A DNA stretch of 64,000 nucleotides from Serratia plymuthica NBRC 102599. Lineage in GTDB: Bacteria > Pseudomonadota > Gammaproteobacteria > Enterobacterales > Enterobacteriaceae. A model generated the notes under the pieces. The model searched no databases. It saw nothing but the letters and a program-made list of their open reading frames with translations, and had not been told where the DNA came from. The position numbers were made by a program, and so were the translations under genes. Every line of letters begins with the position of its first letter. Positions within the stretch are counted from its first letter, which is position 1. Location of the stretch: NCBI RefSeq assembly GCF_001590925.1, contig NZ_BCTU01000001.1:62001-126000 (forward strand). Direction: 5' to 3'. Positions 11,905 to 19,825 of this stretch are shown here, piece after piece.

Positions 11905-13059
11905 TCAACGGGTTACGGCTCTGGCGCTGGCGGTAACCGCCAGGAGTAATACGGCGACGCAGGCAAAAGCCACCGTCAGGTTGAAGAACTGGGCGATGAA
12001 GCCAATCAGCGCCGGCCCGGCGAGAATGCCGGCATAGCCTACGGTGGTCACTGAAGCGATGGCCAGGTTTGCCGGCATATCATGCTGGTTGCCCGCCGCG
12101 CTGAACAGGATCGGCACCACGTTGGAAGCGCCCAATCCAACCAGCATAAAGCCAACCAGCGAAATCATCGCGTTGTTGAAGACAATCGCCAGGCTAAGGC
12201 CAATGGCCGCGCAGAGGCTACCGAGCAACAGCACCTTATACCTGCCCAGGGAGTTCACCACGCGATCGCCATTCAGCCTGCCGATGGTCATGGCAATGGA
12301 AAACAGCGCGTAGCCTAAACCGGCCTGGCTGCTTGCTACGTCGCGCAGGGTGGTGAGGAACAGGGCGCTCCAGTCGAGCATTGAACCTTCCGCCAGGAAC
12401 ATGATAAAGCACAGGATGCCGATAAACATCACCCAGCCGCGCGGCAGCACGAACAGGGGTCCACCTTCTTCGCCACCGCTCTCGCGCAGTAAATTGCGAC
12501 TGGCGAGCGCCAGCAGGGCTGCAATGGTCAGTACGATAATCAGCGTTGCCAACAAGGGCGACAGCCCGAGCCACAACACCACGCTGACACCGCCGGCACC
12601 GGCTATGCCGCCGACGCTGAAGAAACCATGAAAGCCGGACATCATCGCCTTGCCGCTGGCACGCTCGACCACCACGGCCTGCACATTCATCGCTACGTCG
12701 ATCATGCCGATAGCTGCGCCAAACAGCAACAAGGCCAGCGCCATGCCGCCGGTGCTGTCCATCAGCGCCAGCAAGGGTAAATCAATGCACAACGCCAGGC
12801 CGGCGAGCAGGATCACCGGTCGGCAACCCAACCTACCGGTCAGATAACCGGTCAGCGGCATGGCCAGCATGGAACCGGCACCGATGCACAGCAGCAGCAA
12901 ACCCAGCGACCCATCATCAATACCGATACGTGCTTTGGCAAAGGGCACTAGCGGCGCCCAGGCGGCCATGCCGAAACCGGCGACAAAAAAGGCCAGGCGC
13001 GTGGCAATCTGTGCCGGGACACCGGGTTTTTGCTGTTCATTGCACAGGGTAGAAGTCAT
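11905..13059 (-). CDS. MFS transporter, YbjJ-like
   Basis: This is a 384-residue 12-TM major facilitator. It most resembles the YbjJ-type group of putative exporters, with the phrase MIDVAMNVQAVVVERASGK after TM4 and MMSGFHGFFSVGGIAGAG. No substrate can be named. The start MTSTLCNEQQ was chosen because the upstream in-frame extension (to 13308) is Pro/Arg-rich and unlike a transporter N-terminus. It lies between rcsD (about 20 bp downstream) and micF, where E. coli has no gene. It may therefore be transcribed with rcsDB; I see no terminator between them. Confidence 0.85.
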   Translation of the reverse strand: MTSTLCNEQQKPGVPAQIATRLAFFVAGFGMAAWAPLVPFAKARIGIDDGSLGLLLLCIGAGSMLAMPLTGYLTGRLGCRPVILLAGLALCIDLPLLALMDSTGGMALALLLFGAAIGMIDVAMNVQAVVVERASGKAMMSGFHGFFSVGGIAGAGGVSVVLWLGLSPLLATLIIVLTIAALLALASRNLLRESGGEEGGPLFVLPRGWVMFIGILCFIMFLAEGSMLDWSALFLTTLRDVASSQAGLGYALFSIAMTIGRLNGDRVVNSLGRYKVLLLGSLCAAIGLSLAIVFNNAMISLVGFMLVGLGASNVVPILFSAAGNQHDMPANLAIASVTTVGYAGILAGPALIGFIAQFFNLTVAFACVAVLLLAVTASARAVTR

Positions 13060-13457
13060 GTGGGCATCAGAATCTGTTATGGAAGTGCTGATTGAAAGTA
13101 ATGGACTGTTTTTATCACAATCCGCGATCCGGGTCGAAAGGATTCGCGCTGCCGTCGGGGGGCATCGGCCAGGGCGGGGGGGGCTGCTATAGCGTTTCAT
13201 CGGATTGAAATATCTTCGACCGTCTTCTTGTTGCAGGGTATTTTTGCTGTCTGGTAGACAAATGGGTTGAGCGTAGGTCGTGCTGAAAAAAAAACGCCAT
13301 TTAAGCAATCGAATACTTTTTAAATAATGCGATTAAACTGCAGCCAATGAGAAATGTTAGCGATTTGTGCTGCAGTTAATTAGGGTAATGATATCGATGG
13401 GTTATTATTTCTTGGCAAAAAATGCGATTGAAGGAGGGTGTCGGTGCATGAATAAAT

Positions 13458-13540
13458 AAAAAACCGGCCAGAAGCCGGTCGAAATGGATAAAAATTATCG
13501 TATAGATAATGAAGGTAATAATGAAAATAATGATGATAGC
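13458..13540 (-). ncRNA. micF: MicF antisense RNA
   Basis: MicF is an Hfq-dependent RNA that pairs with the ompF translation start and blocks it. The minus strand starts GCTATCATCATTA, identical to the E. coli MicF 5' end that pairs with ompF, then runs through ATTACCTTCATT. It ends in a hairpin, ACCGGC-TTCTG-GCCGGT, followed by TTTTTT (13463-13458). Length is about 83 nt (E. coli 93). It is divergent from ompC, as in E. coli. A perfect TATAAT -10 (13547-13552) sits exactly 6-7 nt before the predicted first base. Confidence 0.85.
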
Positions 13541-13546
13541 GGCGCA

Positions 13547-13552
13547 ATTATA
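13547..13552 (-). promoter_or_regulatory. micF -10 box
   Basis: TATAAT on the minus strand places +1 at about 13540, the conserved MicF 5' end. It is flanked by an inverted repeat, GGCGC (13553-13557) and GCGCC (13541-13545). The -35 is poor, as expected for an activator-dependent promoter. Confidence 0.6.
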
Positions 13553-13730
13553 GCGCCAGTTGGATGGGATGCTTTTGGCACAATGTGCTTATTGTCGATT
13601 ACTTTTGTATGGCTATCTTTTTTTTCTTATATTTTTGTATAACTACATGATTTTATATCAATTAATGTATTTTTTATCATTATGTGCTGTATTTGTTTTG
13701 TCTGTAATGTTTTGTGGAAGTTCGCGCATA

Positions 13731-13790
13731 TTTACATTTCGAATCATTTGTTAATTATAATGAAACACTATTGGGTACTTGGTATCATTT
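13731..13790 (+). promoter_or_regulatory. OmpR-binding region of ompC
   Basis: TTTACATTTCGAATCATTTG (13731-13750) closely matches the E. coli ompC C1 site TTTACATTTTGAAACATCTA. It is followed by C2-like TGAAACACTA (13761-13770) and C3-like TTGGTATCATTT (13779-13790). A TAATAT -10 lies at 13802-13807. The same region faces micF, so OmpR probably serves both genes. Confidence 0.65.
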
Positions 13791-13901
13791 TCTTTCTGGA
13801 TTAATATAACCCCTGTTACCAGAATGGTAATGCACAGTCGTGCTAATAATGCTCAGAAGGGCAGTGGCCATAGCTCGACATAATTAATGAGGATAATAAC
13901 G

Positions 13902-15020
13902 ATGAAACTTCGAGTACTCTCTCTGATAGTACCCGCTCTGCTGGTTGCAGGCACTGCAGGCGCGGCGGAAATTTACAACAAAGACGGAAATAAACTGGAT
14001 TTGTTCGGTAAAATCGATGGTCTTCACTATTTCTCCGACAACAAGAATTCCGACGGCGACCAGTCTTATATGCGTTTTGGTCTGCGCGGCGAAACCCAAA
14101 TCAGCGATCAACTGACCGGTTATGGCGAGTGGGAATATCAGGCGAACCTCAATCGTGCGGAAAGCGAAGATAACAATAACTTTACCCGTGTCGGTTTCGC
14201 CGGTCTGAAATTTGGCGACTACGGCTCGTTGGATTACGGCCGTAACTATGGCGTACTGTATGACATCGGCGCATGGACCGACGTTCTGCCGGAGTTCGGC
14301 GGTGACACCTACGGTGCAGATAACTTCATGTTCCAGCGCACCAACGGCGTGCTGACCTACCGTAATACCGGCTTCTTCGGCCTGGTCGATGGCCTGAACT
14401 TTGCCCTGCAATACCAAGGTAAAAATGACAGCGCGACCGAATCCAATAACGGTCGCGACGTGCTGGCGCAGAACGGTGACGGTTATGGCATGTCTGCGTC
14501 CTACGATCTGGGCTATGGCATCAGCGCTGCAGCCGCTTACTTCTCTTCCGATCGTACGAACGACCAAAATGGTATGAACGGCAACTACAGCAACATCCTA
14601 GGCCGTGGCGATAAAGCCGAAGCCTACAGCGGCGGTCTGAAATATGACGCCAACAACGTTTACCTGGCGGCGATGTACACCCAGTCTTACAACGCTACCC
14701 GTTTCGGCAGCAGTGGCAGCACTGTTTACGGCTACGCCAACAAAGCGCAAAACGTCGAAGTTGTTGCACAGTACCAGTTTGACTTTGGCCTGCGTCCGTC
14801 CGTGGCTTACCTCCAGTCGCGAGGCAAGGACATCGACCGAGGTTACGGCGATCAGGATTTGATGAAGTATGTTGACGTGGGTGCGACTTACTACTTCAAC
14901 AAAAACATGTCCACTTACGTTGATTACAAAATCAACCTTCTGGATGACAACAATTTCACCAAAGCTGCCGGCATCAACACCGACAACGTGGTTGCCTTGG
15001 GTCTGGTTTACCAGTTCTAA
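13902..15020 (+). CDS. ompC: Outer-membrane porin OmpC
   Basis: This is a trimeric 16-strand general porin for small hydrophilic solutes. The 372-residue precursor has a signal peptide cut after VAGTAGA, giving [20 protein letters not shown]. The constriction-loop motif [11 protein letters not shown] and the C-terminal aromatic residue needed for Bam recognition (GLVYQF) are present. The ATG at 13902 follows the leader TAATGAGGATAATAACG, as in E. coli ompC. Upstream micF and OmpR sites, and the nearby rcs genes, support OmpC rather than another porin. Confidence 0.95.
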   Translation: MKLRVLSLIVPALLVAGTAGAAEIYNKDGNKLDLFGKIDGLHYFSDNKNSDGDQSYMRFGLRGETQISDQLTGYGEWEYQANLNRAESEDNNNFTRVGFAGLKFGDYGSLDYGRNYGVLYDIGAWTDVLPEFGGDTYGADNFMFQRTNGVLTYRNTGFFGLVDGLNFALQYQGKNDSATESNNGRDVLAQNGDGYGMSASYDLGYGISAAAAYFSSDRTNDQNGMNGNYSNILGRGDKAEAYSGGLKYDANNVYLAAMYTQSYNATRFGSSGSTVYGYANKAQNVEVVAQYQFDFGLRPSVAYLQSRGKDIDRGYGDQDLMKYVDVGATYYFNKNMSTYVDYKINLLDDNNFTKAAGINTDNVVALGLVYQF

Positions 15021-15042
15021 GCAACAAAGTGTGAAAGTGACC

Positions 15043-15069
15043 ACGCGGCCTTCGGGTCGCGTTTTTTTT
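15043..15069 (+). terminator. Rho-independent terminator of ompC
   Basis: Stem ACGCGGCC-TTCG-GGTCGCGT with a UUCG tetraloop (one G-U pair), followed by eight T. Confidence 0.9.
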
Positions 15070-15177
15070 GCCTGCGATTAGGCACAAATGGATATTTGCC
15101 CGGCACGGATTGCTATTTCACTGCCCCCTTGTGTGACTAAGCTCTACCTATATAGATAGACACCTCAGGAGGTTAGT

Positions 15178-15594
15178 ATGGAGCTCAGCATAGATCGGGT
15201 TATTGAAACGGTCCTGTATGTGCGCGATATCGAACGCGCCGACACTTTTTACCAACAGGTGTTAAAGCTGCCGGCGATGGTGGCCAACGAGCGTTTTCGT
15301 GCCTACAACGTGGGCGAACAAAGCGTATTGCTGCTGTTTATTGAAGGCGACTCGCTTAAGGGGGCCCATTATCCGGAAGGGTATATTCCTCCGCATGACG
15401 GCAACGGGCCATTGCATATCGGGCTGGCGGTGGCGAAAGAACAGTTACCGCATTGGGAGCAGCATCTGACGGCGCATGGTATAGAGATAGAAGGGCGGAT
15501 GACCTGGGAACACGGCGGGGAGAGTATTTATTTCCGCGATCCCGACGGCCACCTGCTGGAGCTGGTGACGCCGGGGATCTGGGCCAATTATTGA
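15178..15594 (+). CDS. VOC-family (glyoxalase/bleomycin-resistance fold) protein
   Basis: A 138-residue protein of the vicinal-oxygen-chelate superfamily with two beta-alpha-beta-beta-beta units. It opens IETVLYVRDIERADTFYQQ and ends YFRDPDGHLLELVTPGIW. Possible metal ligands are the His in LHIGLA and the Glu in LLELVTPG. Family members include glyoxalases, dioxygenases and antibiotic-binding proteins; the substrate here is unknown. A strong AGGAGG lies 6 bp before the ATG. Its stop overlaps the end of the converging TetR gene by 7 bp. Confidence 0.85.
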   Translation: MELSIDRVIETVLYVRDIERADTFYQQVLKLPAMVANERFRAYNVGEQSVLLLFIEGDSLKGAHYPEGYIPPHDGNGPLHIGLAVAKEQLPHWEQHLTAHGIEIEGRMTWEHGGESIYFRDPDGHLLELVTPGIWANY

Positions 15595-16166
15595 TCGAGC
15601 CAGGCTAGCGCCAACGCCTCAAGCATTCCACTCATCAGCAGCAATGTCTGTTGTGGTTGCTGCTCAATTTGCACTTTGACGATCGCCCCGTCTATCAACA
15701 TCGCCAGCATTGCCGCTTGCTGTTCCTGCCGCGGGCCGACAGGCAGGTGGCGTGCAATTGCGTCGGCCATCTGCTCTTTGTGCTGCCGTGCGATGTTCAG
15801 ACTTTCCGGCAGCATATCCGCTAATTCCACCGCCGTATTGATAAAAGCGCAACCGCGGTAGTGCGGGTCGTTGAACCATTCAGCAAGGCAGGGCGTTAAA
15901 GCAGACAGCACATTGCCTTGCTCTGCAACATGCCGTTCCAGAGATGGGTTAAACCAGGCCAGCCACTGCTCATGGCGATAGGCTAAAAACGCTGCGATCA
16001 GATCGTTCTTACTGGGGAAGTGCCGATAAAACGTCACTTTTGTTACGCCAGATTCGCTGATGATGCGATCGATACCGGTCGCTCGTACACCTTCACGGTA
16101 AAACAGATCGTGCGCCGTCAGCAGGATACGCTGGCGCGCAGGCAAAATGCTGGTTGTAACAGACAT
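15588..16166 (-). CDS. TetR/AcrR-family repressor
   Basis: A 192-residue regulator. The N-terminal HTH is clear: ARQRILLTAHDLFYREGVRATGIDRI, then GVTKVTFYRHFPSKNDLI (about residues 10-60). The C-terminal ligand domain has no recognisable specificity (Cys in YRGCAFINTAVELAD). It is divergent from the DUF1348 gene. The 113-bp gap holds two near-identical 20-bp dyads that are almost certainly its operators, so autoregulation and control of the neighbour are likely. Confidence 0.9.
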   Translation of the reverse strand: MSVTTSILPARQRILLTAHDLFYREGVRATGIDRIISESGVTKVTFYRHFPSKNDLIAAFLAYRHEQWLAWFNPSLERHVAEQGNVLSALTPCLAEWFNDPHYRGCAFINTAVELADMLPESLNIARQHKEQMADAIARHLPVGPRQEQQAAMLAMLIDGAIVKVQIEQQPQQTLLLMSGMLEALALAWLDQ

Positions 16167-16199
16167 CAGAGCACCTCATGAATTATTTATCGGATCGAT

Positions 16200-16219
16200 T
16201 GTAGACAACTCTGTCTACA
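16200..16219. promoter_or_regulatory. TetR-type operator O1
   Basis: TGTAGACAACTCTGTCTACA: 8-bp perfect inverted arms (TGTAGACA/TGTCTACA) around a 4-bp centre, 34 bp upstream of the tetR-like start. Its arms recur in O2. Confidence 0.75.
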
Positions 16220-16235
16220 TGCGCTAGCTTAATTG

Positions 16236-16255
16236 AGTAGACAAACCTGTCTACT
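16236..16255. promoter_or_regulatory. TetR-type operator O2
   Basis: AGTAGACAAACCTGTCTACT: 8-bp perfect arms around AACC, sharing the core GTAGACA-N4-TGTCTAC with O1. Centre-to-centre distance is 36 bp. It lies 25 bp before the DUF1348 start, over its likely promoter or leader. Confidence 0.75.
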
Positions 16256-16279
16256 TAATCCCAAGCCCAGAGGTGAACA

Positions 16280-16747
16280 ATGAGCATTAAACCCCCGTTA
16301 CCGCCATTTACCCGTGAATCAGCCATCGAGAAAGTCCGTTTGGCGGAGGATGCCTGGAACAGCCGCGATCCTGAACGTGTATCTCAGGTTTATTCTGTAG
16401 ATACCCATTGGCGCAATCGGGCTGAGTTCGTTGATGGCCGGGAGGCGGTCTGCAAGTTCTTGCAGCGCAAGTGGGCTAAAGAGCTGGAGTACCGGTTGAT
16501 TAAGGAGCTTTGGGCGTTCGATGGCGCGCGTATCGCAGTGCGGTTTGCCTATGAATGGCGCGATGATTCTGGCAACTGGTACCGCAGCTTTGGCAACGAG
16601 AACTGGGAGTTTAATCCGGACGGCCAGATGATTAACCGGCATGCCTGTATCAACGATATGCCGATCCGTGAGCAGGATCGTCAATTCCATTGGCCGCTTG
16701 GCCGCCGACCGGATGATATTCCGGCCCTGAGTGACTTTGGCTTCTGA
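16280..16747 (+). CDS. DUF1348 (NTF2-like) protein
   Basis: A 155-residue protein of the nuclear-transport-factor-2-like fold, DUF1348 group. Typical phrases are [40 protein letters not shown] and [21 protein letters not shown]. No enzymatic role is established that I can name. Two operators for the divergent TetR regulator lie directly upstream, so it is probably induced by that regulator's ligand. Confidence 0.85.
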   Translation: MSIKPPLPPFTRESAIEKVRLAEDAWNSRDPERVSQVYSVDTHWRNRAEFVDGREAVCKFLQRKWAKELEYRLIKELWAFDGARIAVRFAYEWRDDSGNWYRSFGNENWEFNPDGQMINRHACINDMPIREQDRQFHWPLGRRPDDIPALSDFGF

Positions 16748-16894
16748 TCGCGTTTACTGATAATAGGGCCGCAGTTCTAACCTGTGCGCAGAAATAATTG
16801 AAGGGATTTCAATCTGGAAAGTAAAAGTTAATTACGTTTTAGGCTATTTTATTTCGGGCGTAATAAACCCTGCCTGAATAAATAAGCATATAAA

Positions 16895-17335
16895 TTAAAG
16901 TGGCTGTGCTGAAGGTGGAAATAACGGTGGGGCGCGTGTTTGATAAAATGGAAAGGTGGCCAGAGTAATAACGAGGTAAATAGCGTGAATGAGACGGGGG
17001 GCACATTGAATCGACAGGGGCGGTGCCGCAGGTATCAGGGCCATCAGCGGCGGGTTGTGATGTAACAGGCTGCAATAGCCGCAGAGGTCAAAACAGGCGC
17101 CGGAGGCCATATCCGCCATGCCGTGGCCTGCGGGCGGGCTGTCCTCTGGCTGATGATTCATCATCGCCATATGCTCGTCATGCTCCCCGCTCATCGGCAT
17201 ATTCATAGTCATCTCTATGTTATTGATATTGTTTTTCGAGAGATGCGAGGAGATGGACGGCGCGATGAAAACCATCAACATAGCGAATAAGCCCAGCCAG
17301 GCCAGAGTACGCATATGTTGAGTGGACAGTTTCAC
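16895..17335 (-). CDS. DUF2946 family protein, His/Met-rich
   Basis: A 146-residue protein with an N-terminal hydrophobic segment (TLAWLGLFAMLMVFIAPSIS), a His/Met-rich middle (MTMNMPMSGEHDEHMAMMNH) and the DUF2946 motif CFDLCGYCSLLHHNPP, then a second hydrophobic stretch. It is likely a membrane or periplasm-facing protein that binds a metal such as copper; that is inference from composition. The start is GTG at 17335; an ATG at 17314 is an alternative and neither has a good ribosome-binding site. It is divergent from a PepSY membrane protein. Confidence 0.75.
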   Translation of the reverse strand: MKLSTQHMRTLAWLGLFAMLMVFIAPSISSHLSKNNINNIEMTMNMPMSGEHDEHMAMMNHQPEDSPPAGHGMADMASGACFDLCGYCSLLHHNPPLMALIPAAPPLSIQCAPRLIHAIYLVITLATFPFYQTRAPPLFPPSAQPL

Positions 17336-17503
17336 CAGGAAGGTCTTCCAGAGTCAGAGGAGAAATGATTGATGATGACGGTAATTGTGCCCGCATTGTA
17401 ACATTAATGAGAATTAAGCTAAACAGAGAAGAAATCTGTTTGTTAAATGAAAATAATTCGGGTAGATTTCGCCATTATTCTATTTGACCACGGATAACCT
17501 ATC

Positions 17504-18916
17504 ATGTCTGAACGCACTTCTGCGTCGCCTGCGGCTGCGCAGAATATTAATCAGCAGGTAACCACCTGCAGTTGGTTTATTCCGTTGATGATGCGGATTC
17601 ATTTCTATATTGGTCTGTTTGTGGGGCCGTTTTTACTTATTGCCGCAGTGAGTGGAATATTTTACGCATTGACGCCGCAAATTGAATCCCGCCTGTATGC
17701 CCAGCAGCTATTTAACGACAGCACCGGGCCGACGCTGCCGTTAGAACGCCAGATAACCGCCGCTCAGGCGGCAGCACCGCAGCAGGCTTCGCTTTCGGCG
17801 GTGAGGCCGTCACCTGGCGAAGGCGAGAATACTCGTGTGTTGTTTGACGTTGCGGGATTAAAGGCCTCTGAACGGTTGGCGGTGTTTGTCGATCCGGTGA
17901 CCGCGCAAACGCATGGCGCAATGACGGTTTATGGCACCAGTGGCATATTGCCGCTGCGCACCTGGTTGGATCAATTTCATCGCAGTTTGCTGCTGGGGGA
18001 TTTTGGTCGCAATTATAGCGAGCTGGCAGCGTCCTGGCTGTGGATTGCGGCGCTCGGGGGATTGATGCTCTGGGGCGCGCGCAAGCGCAAACAGACGAGG
18101 CCAGGGCGTAAAGGTTTACGTTGGCTGCATGAGAAAAGCGGCGTGCTGTTGCTCATCGGCCTGTTGTTCTTTTCCGCCACCGGGCTGACCTGGTCGCAGT
18201 GGGCCGGTGAGAATATCAGCGTGTTGCGACAGCAACTGGGCTGGGCGACCCCCTCGTTGTCTACGGCAGTGGGTGGGCAGAGCGCACTGCCTGCTGATGA
18301 TCATGCCGAACACCGTGGCCACAAGATGCACATGACAATGGCTGAGTCGCCTCAGGACAGTGCCATGTATGACAGAGCGCTGGCTGTCGCACGTACGGCA
18401 GGCATTGATGCCGGCAGGGTTGAAATCAGGCAACCGGCAACGGCGGGCCAGGCTTGGGCGGTGATGGAGATCGATCGCCGGTGGCCGACGCAGGTTGATG
18501 CCGTGGCAATCGATCCCGCGACGATGGCGATCGTTGATCTGGTCAGGTTCGAACAGTATCCGCTGGCAGCCAAATTGACGCGCTGGGGTATCGATCTGCA
18601 TATGGGTATCTTGTTCGGTCTGGTAAATGAGCTGGTGTTGGTGGCCTTCGCTGCCGGGCTGGTGGCGATGGTGGTGATGGGGTATTTGATGTGGTGGCGC
18701 GGCCGGCCCACTCGGGCAGTGCGTAAACCGCTGCGCTCACCCTTTATGTTGCTGCGCAAAACGCCCAAAGGGCCGCTGTTGCTGATCGTCAGCCTCACGT
18801 TGCTACTGGGCGTTTGCCTGCCGGTGATGGGCGTTAGCCTGTTGGCCTTTTTACTGTGCGATCTATTACGGTTTCTGATGGCGCGGCGACGTGAACCGCA
18901 CCTATCGACAAAGTGA
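17504..18916 (+). CDS. PepSY-associated TM helix protein
   Basis: A 470-residue inner-membrane protein of the PepSY_TM group. It has four or five TM segments: FYIGLFVGPFLLIAAVSGIF near 30-55, WLWIAALGGLMLWG, VLLLIGLLFFSATGLTW, LVLVAFAAGLVAMVVMGYLMWW and a C-terminal hairpin. Family members accompany siderophore or metal uptake, and some act as ferric or cupric reductases. A cytosol- or periplasm-exposed loop contains DDHAEHRGHKMHMTM, a likely metal-binding patch that echoes the one in the divergent DUF2946 protein. In the 168-bp divergent gap, TGAAAATAATTCG (17448-17460) is a poor Fur-like match. Confidence 0.85.
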   Translation: MSERTSASPAAAQNINQQVTTCSWFIPLMMRIHFYIGLFVGPFLLIAAVSGIFYALTPQIESRLYAQQLFNDSTGPTLPLERQITAAQAAAPQQASLSAVRPSPGEGENTRVLFDVAGLKASERLAVFVDPVTAQTHGAMTVYGTSGILPLRTWLDQFHRSLLLGDFGRNYSELAASWLWIAALGGLMLWGARKRKQTRPGRKGLRWLHEKSGVLLLIGLLFFSATGLTWSQWAGENISVLRQQLGWATPSLSTAVGGQSALPADDHAEHRGHKMHMTMAESPQDSAMYDRALAVARTAGIDAGRVEIRQPATAGQAWAVMEIDRRWPTQVDAVAIDPATMAIVDLVRFEQYPLAAKLTRWGIDLHMGILFGLVNELVLVAFAAGLVAMVVMGYLMWWRGRPTRAVRKPLRSPFMLLRKTPKGPLLLIVSLTLLLGVCLPVMGVSLLAFLLCDLLRFLMARRREPHLSTK

Positions 18917-18940
18917 CGTTTGTAGAAAAGCCTTTCCTCT

Positions 18941-18950
18941 TCTACACTTA
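18941..18950 (+). promoter_or_regulatory. Sigma-S-type extended -10 of osmE
   Basis: TCTACACTTA matches the RpoS-preferred extended -10, KCTAYRCTTA, completely. It lies 34 bp before the osmE start, fitting osmotic and stationary-phase induction. Confidence 0.55.
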
Positions 18951-18983
18951 GAGTACAATAAACGTACATCAAGAGGACAAGCC

Positions 18984-19313
18984 ATGACTAATAAGCTGGT
19001 TTTAGCCATTTGCACCGCCGCGACATTTTCCATTCTTGCCGGCTGTACCGCTTACGACAGGGCCGCCAGTTACGTGAAGGAACCTGTGGTAAGCGATGTA
19101 AAAGTAGGGATGACAAAACAGCAGGTGCGGGCAATTGCCGGCCCACCGTCAACTTCTGCAACGTTGGTTAATGCGAAGGGCACATGCGACACCTACGCTG
19201 TGGCGCCGCGCGACGGTAAAGTGCAAACCTATTTTGTCAGTTACAGCGACACCGGTCACGTGATGAACAAAGGATATCAGACCTGTTCAGACTACGATTC
19301 TCAGCCTAAATAA
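18984..19313 (+). CDS. osmE: Osmotically inducible lipoprotein
   Basis: OsmE is a small SmpA/OmlA-fold outer-membrane lipoprotein induced at high osmolarity; its exact role is unknown. The product is 109 residues (E. coli 112). The signal sequence ends in lipobox LAGC followed by TAYDRA, identical in style to E. coli. GMTKQQVRAIAGPPS and TGHVMNKGYQTCSDYD match the family. The start ATG at 18984 has AGAGGA upstream. An in-frame frame extends back into the PepSY gene but lacks a signal sequence at its N-terminus. Confidence 0.95.
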   Translation: MTNKLVLAICTAATFSILAGCTAYDRAASYVKEPVVSDVKVGMTKQQVRAIAGPPSTSATLVNAKGTCDTYAVAPRDGKVQTYFVSYSDTGHVMNKGYQTCSDYDSQPK

Positions 19314-19333
19314 GCCCCATTGCGCTGAACAAT

Positions 19334-19358
19334 AAAACCTCGCTTGGGCGGGGTTTTT
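19334..19358 (+). terminator. Rho-independent terminator of osmE
   Basis: AAACCTCGC-TTGG-GCGGGGTTT stem-loop followed by TT, directly after the osmE stop. Confidence 0.85.
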
Positions 19359-19469
19359 CATTTTTTAACCGCCAGTCGCATGAAGTTTAAGCAAACGCGC
19401 TTTTTACTGCATTTTTTTGCATGAAACGGTAGACATTTCATAACGGTATCGTTAATATCTGCGCCCATT

Positions 19470-19557
19470 GGAAGGATGGCCGAGTGGTTTAAGGCAACGG
19501 TCTTGAAAACCGTCGAGTGTAACAGCTCCCAGAGTTCGAATCTCTGTCCTTCCGCCA
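19470..19557 (+). tRNA. tRNA-Ser (UGA anticodon)
   Basis: An 88-nt class II tRNA. The acceptor GGAAGGA pairs with TCCTTCC and the end is GCCA. The anticodon arm ACGGT-CTTGAAA-ACCGT gives anticodon TGA, and a long variable arm is followed by the T-loop GTTCGAATC. It reads UCN serine codons. It closely resembles E. coli serT. Confidence 0.95.
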
Positions 19558-19563
19558 AATTTA

Positions 19564-19639
<76 letters not shown>

Positions 19640-19673
19640 TATTAAGTTATACTGACGTTTAGCACGTCTTAAA

Positions 19674-19706
19674 CCCCAGCAATCTAAATGATTGCTGGGG
19701 TTTTTT
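19674..19706 (+). terminator. Terminator of the tRNA-Ser/tRNA-Thr unit
   Basis: Perfect 10-bp stem CCCCAGCAAT/ATTGCTGGGG with a 7-nt loop, followed by six T. Confidence 0.9.
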
Positions 19707-19773
19707 ATTTCATTTTTTTAATCAGTATCGTTAAACCGACATCGATTGGGAGAAAACTTACTGGGTTTATCTA

Positions 19774-19801
19774 CCCCCCCTTGTACATATTACAGGGGGG
19801 G
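19774..19801. repeat. Hairpin with C7/G7 arms downstream of the acyltransferase
   Basis: CCCCCCC (19774-19780) and GGGGGGG (19795-19801) enclose TGTA/TACA inner arms, giving an 11-bp stem with one unpaired T. It is 25 bp past the stop of the acyltransferase gene. There is no T-run, so it is not a normal terminator. Homopolymer tracts this long are rare elsewhere in the window. Confidence 0.6.
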
Positions 19802-19825
19802 ATATTGAATCATCTACCTTTGTTT

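Larger units (their letters stand above)
13060..13901. other. Regulatory region between the MFS gene and ompC (842 bp)
   Basis: From 13060 to about 13450 I see no gene beyond the promoter side of the MFS transporter. From 13458 to 13552 there is the antisense RNA gene micF with its promoter. From about 13560 to 13900 the sequence is very AT-rich and holds OmpR-type sites and the ompC promoter and leader. A 64-codon open frame at 13560-13754 lies inside this control region and is not believed. Confidence 0.7.

Noticed and set aside
13560..13754. A 64-codon hydrophobic ORF upstream of ompC
   Set aside because: It overlaps the OmpR-binding region, and AT-rich DNA readily gives Leu/Phe/Tyr-rich frames; no ribosome-binding site.
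17448..17462. A Fur-like site between the DUF2946 and PepSY genes
   Set aside because: Only the left half (TGAAAATAATT) fits and the right half fails; too weak to list as a site, though worth a motif scan.
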